DNA of 13,505 bases from JBHENW01 sp046261875 (GTDB lineage: Bacteria; Acidobacteriota; Thermoanaerobaculia; UBA5066; Gp7-AA6). The notes under the pieces were generated by a model. It made no database searches. It had not been told where the DNA came from and was given only the letters and a program-made list of their open reading frames with translations. Positions within the stretch are counted from its first letter, which is position 1. Each line of letters opens with the position of its first letter. The position numbers were made by a program, and so were the translations under genes. The DNA lies in contig JBHENW010000223.1 in NCBI GenBank assembly GCA_046261875.1, positions 1 through 13,505 of the forward strand, written 5' to 3'. Positions 1 through 6,875 of the stretch are shown piece after piece.

Positions 1-1353
1 GCGAAAGCGTGGGGCGCACGTCGAACCGGCCCCAACCGCCGTGAGGGAGGTTCCGGCCCCGATTGACGTAGAGGTACGAGAGAGAGGACTCGAGCGCGAG
101 GTAGAGCGGCGTCTTTCCGACCCGGGAGGTCCGCAGCGAGTACTCGAGCGACGGAAGACGCTGCTGGATGACCCGCGTCCCGAAGAACGTCTCGCTCCGC
201 TCGACGCGGAGGTTGACGGAGTGGTCCCCGAAGTTGCGCGTCAGGAAGCCGCGGGACAATGTCTGGCGGGCCGAGGAGAGCGCGAAGGCGCGCTCGAAGT
301 CCTGCAGGAACTGCTCGTCGGAGTATTCGCGGATCGAGAGGACACCGCGGAATCCCAGCGGAAGGTCCTCCGAGACGTGGTCCAGCCGCGCTTTCCAGCG
401 GGTCCTCTCGCGGCGCGCGAACACGCCGGGCGAGCCGTCGGTCTGCGTGCAGGGCTCCATCCCCTCGGGCTCGTCGGCCGCCGAGACGCACGCCGTCGAG
501 TCGGGATCGCGGATCGCGTACCCCTGGAAGATTCCGGCGGACTCCATGGTCGGCCGCCAGCGGAACTCCCCGCCCAGGCCGATCCCGCCCTCGGAGTAGA
601 GGTCGAGCTGGGTCGTGAGGTCCGTGGACCGGCCGGTGACCCAGTAATGCGACAGGCCGAGGTAGGCGCCCCGCTGCGTGTTGTACCCGACGCCCGGCGT
701 GAGCATCCCGGAGGCGCGGTCCTCCTTCGTCGGCCAGACGAGGTAGGGCGTGAACAGGAGCGGGACCGGGCCGGCGCGGAACGAGACATTCTTCATCCGC
801 GCGTAGTCGTCGAGCGTCACCGTCGCTTCCTGCAGGTAGAAGGACCATTCCGGGCTCGGCACGTCGCAGGAGGTGAAGAGGCCTTCGCGGATCCGGTACA
901 CGGCCTCGCCGATCTTCTCGATCGATTCGGCGATGATGTGGTAGGTCGGGGCGAGGTCGGCGCGCGCTTTCTCGATCCGGCCCGTCTTGGCTTTGACGTG
1001 GAACACCGCGCGCGTCCCCGAAAGGCGCGTGGGTCCCTGGTCGATAACCACGTTGCCTTCGAGCGTCGCCGTGTCCGTGGGGTATTCGTAACGCGCGCGG
1101 TCGGCCTTGATCTTCACGTCCTGGTACTCGATCTCGACTTCCTCGCTCCCCTCCCAGAAAAGGTCCTTCTCGTAGCGCACCGGCTTCTTCGTGCGGAGGA
1201 TGATCTCTCCGCCCGGCTCCGGCGTCCGGAAACGGATCTGCAAGTTCGGCTTGATCTTGAATCGCGACTCGAAGGGGTCGGCGGGCCCGAAGGGGTCCTG
1301 GGCGAAGGCCGCCGCGGCCAGCGACAGGGCGGCGCACGCGGCCAGAAAAACCC

Positions 1354-1357
<4 letters not shown>
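1..1357 (-). CDS. lptD: LPS-assembly protein LptD, C-terminus cut by window edge
   Basis: Outer-membrane beta-barrel component of the LptDE translocon, which inserts lipopolysaccharide into the outer leaflet. The 452 visible codons are open with no frameshift. Residues 1-19 form a signal peptide ending AFA|QD. Residues ~70-135 are an OstA/LptA-like beta-jellyroll segment (for example TATLEGNVVIDQGPTRLSG). Residues 164-225 carry the family-typical stretch CDVPSPEWSF, then VPLLFTPYLVWPTKEDRASGM, then LTPGVGY, which starts the barrel. Alternating beta-strand sequence follows to the edge. The GTG start at 1357 overlaps the TGA of the upstream CoA-transferase subunit by 4 nt and has no good SD of its own, so translation is probably coupled. 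The rest of the barrel lies beyond base 1. Cysteines at 164, 290 and 303 could form disulfides, but pairing cannot be judged from a partial protein. The assignment rests on motif recognition and is strong. Confidence 0.93.
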
Positions 1358-2013
<656 letters not shown>

Positions 2014-2015
2014 TC

Positions 2016-2711
2016 CTAGCCCTTCCGCACGGTGCGGCGCTCGATCCGCTTCTGCCGCGGCGCCGCCACGACGCGGTGGACGAAGACCCCCGGCGTGTGG
2101 ATGGACTCCGGGTCGAGCGAGCCGACCGGCACGATCTCCTCGACTTCCGCGATGGAGATCCTTCCGGCCGTGGCCGCCATCGGGTTGAAGTTGCGCGCGG
2201 CCTTTCGATACACGAGGTTCCCGAGGCGGTCCCCCTTCCAGGCGGCGACGAGGGAGAAATCCCCCACGATGCCCCGCTCGAGCACGTATTCGCGCCCGTC
2301 GAAGACCTTCGTCTCCTTCCGCTCCGCCGCGAGCGTGCCGACGCCGGCCGGGGTGTAGAACCCCGGGATGCCCGCGCCCCCGGCCCGCATGCGCTCGGCG
2401 AGCGTGCCCTGGGGCACGAGGTCGACCTCCAGCTCGCCGCTCAAAAACTGCCGTTCGAACTCGGCGTTTTCTCCGACGTACGAGGAGACCATCTTCCGGA
2501 TCTGCCGGGTGCGCAGGAGGAGTCCCAGTCCCCAGTCGTCCACGCCGCAGTTGTTGGAGACGACGGTCAGGTCCTTCGCGCCACTCCGCACGAGCGCGGC
2601 GATGAGGTTCTCGGGGATGCCGCAGAGCCCGAACCCGCCCACGACGAGCGTCGCCCCGTCGGTGACGCCGCGCACGGCCTCATCTGCGGACGCCACGACC
2701 TTGTCGATCAT
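2016..2711 (-). CDS. scoA: 3-oxoacid CoA-transferase subunit A
   Basis: Alpha subunit, partner of the gene directly downstream. Together they activate acetoacetate to acetoacetyl-CoA, which the thiolase encoded upstream can cleave to two acetyl-CoA. The protein is 231 aa, normal length. Family motifs are GGFGLCGIPENLI (25-37), SNNCGVDDWGLGLLL (52-66), MVSSYVGEN (74-82), GAGIPGFYTPAGVGT (112-126) and a C-terminal IHTPGVFVHR. The wording around SSYVGEN and FYTPAGVGT favours the SCOT (ScoA) branch over AtoD, but this is a judgement by eye. The ATG at 2711 overlaps the TGA of the methyltransferase by 4 nt. No convincing SD is visible, so coupling to upstream translation is likely. Confidence 0.93.
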   Translation of the reverse strand: MIDKVVASADEAVRGVTDGATLVVGGFGLCGIPENLIAALVRSGAKDLTVVSNNCGVDDWGLGLLLRTRQIRKMVSSYVGENAEFERQFLSGELEVDLVPQGTLAERMRAGGAGIPGFYTPAGVGTLAAERKETKVFDGREYVLERGIVGDFSLVAAWKGDRLGNLVYRKAARNFNPMAATAGRISIAEVEEIVPVGSLDPESIHTPGVFVHRVVAAPRQKRIERRTVRKG

Positions 2712-3883
2712 GGCCGCCGATCATAGTGCGGCCGCGCGACGATGAGGAACTCCGCGGCGGTCAGATCCGGCGATGCGCCGGGAAACGCCGCGAGCCGCGC
2801 CAGGCGCCGCGTGCCGGCCGGAGACGGCGGGAGCTCCACGCTGTCCACCCGGTCGACGGCGTAGCCGCACGCGCCGAACAGATCGTGCATCGTGCGCCGG
2901 GTGAAGAAGCGGATGTGCGTGCCGGACAGCGTCGAATAGGGAACGTACTCGAAGCGGCCTTCGATGAGGTCCGCCACGACCGCCCAGTGGCCGAAGTTCG
3001 GCACCGATGCGATGACGGCGCCGTCGCGCGCCAGCCACGGACGGACGCGCGTGAGCGCTTCCGCGGGATCCACGAGGTGCTCGAGCACGTCGCCGAAGAG
3101 GACCGCGTCGAACTGACCGGCGAAGTCGTCGCCGACCTCCTCGAGCGGCCGGGCGATGACCCGGTCATAAACGGCCGCGGCGGCGGCCGCGTCTTCCCGG
3201 TCCGGCTCGATCCCGACGAGCCGGGCCACCCCGCGCGCTCTCAGCGCCCGCGCCGTGGCGCCGCGGGAGCAGCCCACGTCGAGGACGCTGCGGGCCCCCT
3301 CCGGGACGCGCTCCGCCAGGTCCTCGCGCGCCTGCGCGTCCATGGCGCCGTAGCGATGGAGATACGCCCCGGGATCGACGAAGACGGAGCACCCCGCCCG
3401 GAGGGCGCGCGCCGGTATCTCTTCGAGCGGCTCCCCCGGCGCGAAGCGCGCGAGCGTCTCGCGACGCAGCGCGAAGACCGGAGAAGCCCCGCCGGAGGCG
3501 GGAAATCGGGAGCCGGCCCCGCGCGCGGCCGCCTCGACCGCCTCTTCGAGCTGGGATGGCGTCGTGTAGGCGAAGGGGGGCGCCGCCCGCGCCTCTTCCG
3601 TCCAGGGCTCGTTGCTGACCGGGATCACGATCTCGGCGCCTTCGGCGAGGCCGGCGAGCAGACGCTGCGCGGCGCGCGGGAGCAGGTAGGACTCCGGGTC
3701 CGCCTGAATCAGCACGAAAGGGGATTCGCCGCGCGCCTCCGCGACCGTCAGAGCCTGACCGGGCCGCTCCGTCCGCGTAGCGCACTCGAGCCGCGTGGCA
3801 TAACGGCGCAAGAGGCGCCAGGCCCAGGGGGCTTCCGCCGCGAACCGAGGGACCCCGCCGATGACGAGGTCGAACGGGGTCAA
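2708..3883 (-). CDS. Glycosyltransferase-like / SAM methyltransferase fusion
   Basis: A 391-aa two-part protein. Residues ~196-350 are a class I SAM-dependent methyltransferase (Methyltransf_23/UbiE-like). SAM-binding motif I is VLDVGCSRG (200-208), the acidic end of beta-2 is GIEPDR (224-229), and FDAVLFGDVLEHLVDP (258-273), SVPNFGHW (293-300) and HIRFFTRRTM (323-332) complete the fold. Residues 1-180 look like a degraded GT-A glycosyltransferase: FVLIQADPESYLLPRAAQRL (56-75) resembles the nucleotide-sugar strand, and DPGAYLHRYG (170-179) resembles the closing His region. No clear DxD is seen. Such fusions commonly modify surface glycans, which would suit the downstream lptD, but the substrate is unknown. 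The start is TTG at 3883 with SD AGGA at 3892-3895. An in-frame TGA upstream allows no ATG/GTG alternative. The start lies inside an inverted repeat. Confidence 0.8.
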   Translation of the reverse strand: MTPFDLVIGGVPRFAAEAPWAWRLLRRYATRLECATRTERPGQALTVAEARGESPFVLIQADPESYLLPRAAQRLLAGLAEGAEIVIPVSNEPWTEEARAAPPFAYTTPSQLEEAVEAAARGAGSRFPASGGASPVFALRRETLARFAPGEPLEEIPARALRAGCSVFVDPGAYLHRYGAMDAQAREDLAERVPEGARSVLDVGCSRGATARALRARGVARLVGIEPDREDAAAAAAVYDRVIARPLEEVGDDFAGQFDAVLFGDVLEHLVDPAEALTRVRPWLARDGAVIASVPNFGHWAVVADLIEGRFEYVPYSTLSGTHIRFFTRRTMHDLFGACGYAVDRVDSVELPPSPAGTRRLARLAAFPGASPDLTAAEFLIVARPHYDRRP

Positions 3884-3955
3884 TCGTGCATTCCTGCATT
3901 TTTCGCCCGCGGCCTCTCAAGGCAAAAAAAAATGCAAGATTGCACGAACGACCCC
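3876..3955. repeat. 80-bp imperfect inverted repeat over the methyltransferase start
   Basis: Arms are 3876-3903 and 3928-3955 (28 nt each, 24 identical after reverse complementing), around a 24-nt spacer. Each arm contains a pair of TGCA-type half-sites (TGCATTCCTGCA and, on the minus strand, TGCAATCTTGCA) followed by a run of T. In minus-strand RNA, the direction of thiolase/methyltransferase transcription, two of the four differences become G-U wobble pairs, leaving two mismatches. In plus-strand RNA all four are mismatches. The left arm includes the SD (3892-3895) and TTG start (3881-3883) of the methyltransferase, so folding would hide both. The T-run faces the loop rather than following the stem, so this is not a standard terminator. 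It could also be a paired operator or a dispersed short repeat. Confidence 0.75.
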
Positions 3956-3962
3956 TAAGTCT

Positions 3963-5141
3963 CTACGCGGCTTCCACGAGCATCGCCGTCGCCTCTCCGC
4001 CGCCGATGCAGATGGCCGCGACCCCGCGCTTTTTCCCTTCTCGCCGCAAGGCGTGGACGAGCGTCGTCAGGATCCGCGCCCCCGAGGCCCCGATCGGATG
4101 CCCCATGGCGACGGCGCCCCCGCGGACGTTGACCTTGGAGGGGTCCAGATCCAGCTCCCGGATCGCCGCGAGGGCGACGGCCGCGAAGGCCTCGTTGATC
4201 TCGAACAGATCGATGTCCGACGTCTTGAGACCCGTTTTCTCCATGAGCTTGCGGATCGCGCCGACGGGGGCCGTCGTGAACCACTCCGGCGCCTGGGCCA
4301 CGCCGGTGTAGGCGAGGATCCGGGCGATCGGCTGCGACCCGCGCGCTCGCACCCGGTCCTCCGAGGCGACGACCAGGGCCGCGGCCCCGTCGTTGATCTT
4401 CGAGGAGTTCGCGGCGGTCACCGAACCGTCCTTCTGGAAAGCGGGCTTTAGACTCTTCATCTTGTCGAGGGGCGCCGCGAAGGGCTCCTCGTCCTTGTCC
4501 ACCTTTTCCGCCGGACCTTTCTTCTGGGGCACCTCCACCGGGACGATCTCCTCGGCGAAGAGGCCTTCGGTCGAGGCGTACTGCGCGCGGCGGTAGGACT
4601 CCAGGCTGTACGCGTCCTGCTCTTCCCGGGTGAACTCGTACTTGGAGACGCACAGCTCCGCGCAGTTGCCCATGTGGACGTCGCTGTAAGGGTCCCAGAG
4701 CCCGTCTTTGATCATCGAGTCGACGAGCGATGCGTTGCCCATGCGGTAACCGCTACGCGCCCGCTCGAGGAGGTACGGTGCGTTGGACATCGACTCCATC
4801 CCGCCGGCGACGGCCAGCTCGTACTCGCCCGCCTGGATCGCATTGGCCACGTCCATCACGGCGCGCATCCCGGAGCCGCAGACCTTGTGCACGGTCACGC
4901 AGGGCACGGCGTCCGGTATTCCGGCGCCCCGGGACGCCTGACGCGCCGGCGCCTGCCCCTGGCCGGCCTGGAGCACGTTGCCAAACACGACCTGCTCCAC
5001 GTCGGCCGGCGCGACGCCGGCCTTCTCGAGGGCGCCGCGGATCGCCGCAGAGCCCAGAGCGGGCGCCGGCAGAGTCGAGAGCTTGCCGAGAAACGAGCCG
5101 ACGGGCGTGCGCGCCGCCGAAAGAATCGCTATGTTTTTCAT
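3963..5141 (-). CDS. Acetyl-CoA C-acetyltransferase (thiolase)
   Basis: Reversible cleavage of acetoacetyl-CoA plus CoA to two acetyl-CoA in the cytoplasm. The 392-aa length matches the biosynthetic-type thiolases (PhaA/AtoB/ThlA class). The nucleophilic Cys88 is in HKVCGSGMRAV. GGMESMSNAPYLL and INEAFA are present. His348 lies in GHPIGASGAR and the second active-site Cys378 in CIGGGEATAM. Numbering agrees with the classical Cys89/His348/Cys378 layout, so all catalytic residues are intact. It is the first gene of the minus-strand group. With the CoA-transferase two genes downstream it gives a complete acetoacetate-to-acetyl-CoA route. The ATG at 5141 has only a weak GAAGG close by. A TAGAAT box 9 nt upstream of the ATG implies a leader of only a few bases. 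Confidence 0.94.
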   Translation of the reverse strand: MKNIAILSAARTPVGSFLGKLSTLPAPALGSAAIRGALEKAGVAPADVEQVVFGNVLQAGQGQAPARQASRGAGIPDAVPCVTVHKVCGSGMRAVMDVANAIQAGEYELAVAGGMESMSNAPYLLERARSGYRMGNASLVDSMIKDGLWDPYSDVHMGNCAELCVSKYEFTREEQDAYSLESYRRAQYASTEGLFAEEIVPVEVPQKKGPAEKVDKDEEPFAAPLDKMKSLKPAFQKDGSVTAANSSKINDGAAALVVASEDRVRARGSQPIARILAYTGVAQAPEWFTTAPVGAIRKLMEKTGLKTSDIDLFEINEAFAAVALAAIRELDLDPSKVNVRGGAVAMGHPIGASGARILTTLVHALRREGKKRGVAAICIGGGEATAMLVEAA

Positions 5142-5150
5142 GGCCTTCGG

Positions 5151-5156
5151 ATTCTA
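5151..5156 (-). promoter_or_regulatory. Candidate -10 box for the thiolase-led operon
   Basis: TAGAAT on the minus strand (5/6 to TATAAT), 9 nt before the thiolase ATG, in the divergent spacer. No recognisable -35 at 17-18 nt. Transcription from it would give a 5' leader of roughly 2-3 nt. Confidence 0.4.
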
Positions 5157-5201
5157 ACGTCCCGTCCTCCTCCGAGATTTCCGGGCGAACGGATATGCAC
5201 C

Positions 5202-5207
5202 TACACT
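5202..5207 (+). promoter_or_regulatory. Candidate -10 box for ruvX (possibly leaderless)
   Basis: TACACT ends 6 nt before the ruvX ATG at 5214, so a start about 7 nt downstream would fall on the A of the ATG. No SD precedes the ATG. The TAnnnT spacing is that of leaderless genes. No convincing -35. Confidence 0.4.
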
Positions 5208-5213
5208 AGCCGC

Positions 5214-5621
5214 ATGGCTCGTATCCTCGCCGTGGACTTCGGCGAACAGCGCATCGGGCTGGCCACCTCGGACGCCTCCGGGAGCCTCGCCACGCCGCGG
5301 CGGACCGTGCTTCGGAAGGCCGACGGCGACGCCGCGGAACGGATCCGGCGATTCTGCGAGGAGGAAGAGGTGGAGCTCGTCGTCTTCGGCATCCCGCGCA
5401 GCCCGGACGGCGTGGAAAGCCCGTTCGCCGCTCGGATCCGGTCCTTCGCGGGCAAGTTCGCCGCCGCCGTGGGACTGCCCGTCGTCTTCCACGAAGAGAC
5501 CCTGACCTCGGACGAAGCGGCTCGGCGCGCCGGCGGCGCGAGCCTGGATGCTGTCGCAGCCGCCGTGCTCCTCGAAGACTTCCTCGCGCACCGCGCCGAG
5601 GCCGGAAAGGCGCGCCCATGA
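5214..5621 (+). CDS. ruvX: Putative pre-16S rRNA nuclease / Holliday junction resolvase-like RuvX (YqgF)
   Basis: RNase H-fold protein of the YqgF family, linked in bacteria to 16S rRNA 5'-end maturation and originally proposed as a Holliday-junction resolvase. It is 135 aa, normal length. Motifs are VDFGEQRIGLATSD with the first metal-binding Asp8, FGIPRSPDG (58-66), HEETLTSDEA (93-102) corresponding to the family DERLTS, and LDAVAAAVLLEDFL with Asp112. The DER motif reads EET, a conservative D-to-E change plus loss of the Arg; the acidic residues needed for metal binding remain. The reading frame is open further upstream, but the protein family starts at the ATG at 5214, which follows a -10-like box by 6 nt. 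Its TGA overlaps the mltG ATG by 4 nt, so the two are co-translated. Confidence 0.9.
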   Translation: MARILAVDFGEQRIGLATSDASGSLATPRRTVLRKADGDAAERIRRFCEEEEVELVVFGIPRSPDGVESPFAARIRSFAGKFAAAVGLPVVFHEETLTSDEAARRAGGASLDAVAAAVLLEDFLAHRAEAGKARP

Positions 5622-6715
5622 TCGGCCGCCGGATCCTCCGCCTCCTCCTTCTCGTCCTGCTGCTGGCGCTCGTCGTGGTGGCGTATCTCTCCTACCGTCT
5701 CGAGCATCCCGCGGGGCGGGAGAACGCCGATGAGGTGACCGTCGTCTTCGAGACGGGCACGCCGACGTCTCAGATCTTTCGCCGGCTCGAAAAGGAGGGG
5801 GTCGTCGAGGACGCGCGGCTCGTCGAGATCTACTACCGCGTCCACCGCAGAGCGACGCTCCTTCAGGCCGGCGAGTACCGATTCACCCGTCCCATGGCGA
5901 TCGACGACGTCATCAACCGCATGGGGAGAGGGGACGTCGTCAAGCACGTGATCGTGGTCCCGGAGGGCCTCACCGCGGAAGAGACCTTCGAGCTCTTCTG
6001 GAAGCGCGGCATCGGCGGCCCGGAAGCGTTCCGCGCCGCGATGCGCTCGACCGAGCTCCTTCCGGGCGTGACGACGGGGACCTCCGACCTCGAAGGGTTC
6101 CTCTTCCCCGAGACGTACGTCGTGACGCGCTCGACCTCTGCCGGCCAGATCGTGGACCAGATGGTGGCGCAGTTCCGCAAGAACTTCTCTCCGGAAATGC
6201 GCGACCAGGCGCAGGAGCTCGGCATGACGGTGCGCCAGGCCGTAACGCTCGCTTCGATCGTCGAGAAGGAGAGCGGTCTTCCCCAGGAGGGACGGCTCAT
6301 CGCCGGCGTCTACGTCAACCGGCTGCGCCACGGGATGCGACTGCAGGCGGACCCCACGATCGTCTACGCGATGAAGCAGGACGGCAACTGGCGAGGGGTC
6401 CTGTACCGTTCGGATTACGCGTACGAGTCGCCTTACAACACGTACCTCCACGCCGGGCTTCCGCCCGGACCGATCTGCAATCCGGGCCGCAACGCCCTGC
6501 GGGCCGCCGTGACCCCCGCCCGGACCGATTACCTCTACTTCGTCGCCGACCAGAACGGGCAGCATACGTTCTCGCGGACCTACGAGGAGCACCGCGACGC
6601 GATCGGCGCCGCCCGCCGAGCGCGGGGCGAGCCGGCGCCGGATTCCTCACCGGTGCCGCCCGTTCCGCCCGCCCCCGCCCCGGCCGGCGAGCCCGCGCCC
6701 GTCTCGGCGAACTGA
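5618..6715 (+). CDS. mltG: Endolytic murein transglycosylase MltG
   Basis: Inner-membrane-anchored lytic transglycosylase that cuts nascent glycan strands and may set their length or terminate them. It is 365 aa. A membrane anchor at residues ~5-26 follows the basic start MIGRRILR. A LysM-like region at ~38-115 contains AGEYRF. The YceG/MltG catalytic domain runs from ~115 to 330. The catalytic Glu217 is in ASIVEKES, equivalent to E. coli Glu218. The hallmarks DLEGFLFPETY (157-167), RLIAGVYVNRL (226-236), LQADPTIVYA (242-251) and SPYNTYLHAGLPPGPICNPG (271-290) are all present. An Ala/Pro-rich tail (residues 338-365) follows the catalytic domain and is probably a disordered extension. It overlaps ruvX by 4 nt, a pairing also seen in other bacteria. 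Confidence 0.94.
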   Translation: MIGRRILRLLLLVLLLALVVVAYLSYRLEHPAGRENADEVTVVFETGTPTSQIFRRLEKEGVVEDARLVEIYYRVHRRATLLQAGEYRFTRPMAIDDVINRMGRGDVVKHVIVVPEGLTAEETFELFWKRGIGGPEAFRAAMRSTELLPGVTTGTSDLEGFLFPETYVVTRSTSAGQIVDQMVAQFRKNFSPEMRDQAQELGMTVRQAVTLASIVEKESGLPQEGRLIAGVYVNRLRHGMRLQADPTIVYAMKQDGNWRGVLYRSDYAYESPYNTYLHAGLPPGPICNPGRNALRAAVTPARTDYLYFVADQNGQHTFSRTYEEHRDAIGAARRARGEPAPDSSPVPPVPPAPAPAGEPAPVSAN

Positions 6716-6752
6716 GGGCGCGTGCCGCCGGCGGGCGGCCCGGACGGAGCGC

Positions 6753-6781
6753 TTGACCGGGGTCCTGGAACGTCCCACAAT
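6753..6781 (+). promoter_or_regulatory. Candidate sigma-70 promoter for the pseudokinase-TonB gene
   Basis: TTGACC at 6753-6758, a 17-nt spacer, then CACAAT at 6776-6781. Transcription would start near 6788, inside a short palindrome, leaving a leader of about 88 nt before the ATG at 6876. Only sequence match supports it. Confidence 0.35.
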
Positions 6782-6785
6782 CGTC

Positions 6786-6800
6786 TCCTGAATCCCAGGA
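6786..6800. other. Short perfect palindrome at the predicted transcription start
   Basis: TCCTG-AATCC-CAGGA: 5-bp arms with a 5-nt centre, just downstream of the -10-like box. A partial copy (TCCTGGA) sits between the -35 and -10 at 6763-6769. It is compatible with an operator but short enough to be chance. Confidence 0.25.
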
Positions 6801-6875
6801 ATGTGCGGAACACTGCGGCGTCTGCGCCGTGACAGGATCGGCTCGTCCCGAGGCGGGTCGCCTTCCGATCTCCGC

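Noticed and set aside
3876..3955. Inverted repeat as an intrinsic terminator for thiolase
   Set aside because: The T-run lies between the arms rather than after the stem and the loop is 24 nt; a regulatory or operator role fits better.
2726..3958. Plus-strand open frame of 410 codons opposite the methyltransferase
   Set aside because: Shadow of a methyltransferase with clear SAM motifs; no motif and no SD of its own.
4674..5213. Upstream in-frame extension of ruvX
   Set aside because: The extension is antisense to the thiolase N-terminus; the RuvX family begins at the ATG at 5214.
5201..6592. Minus-strand open frame of 463 codons opposite ruvX and mltG
   Set aside because: Runs antisense through two well-recognised overlapping genes; composition is that of a reversed high-GC frame.
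6724..6739. GCCGCC-GGCG-GGCGGC hairpin after mltG as a terminator
   Set aside because: Short GC stem without a following T-run; such hairpins are expected by chance at this base composition.
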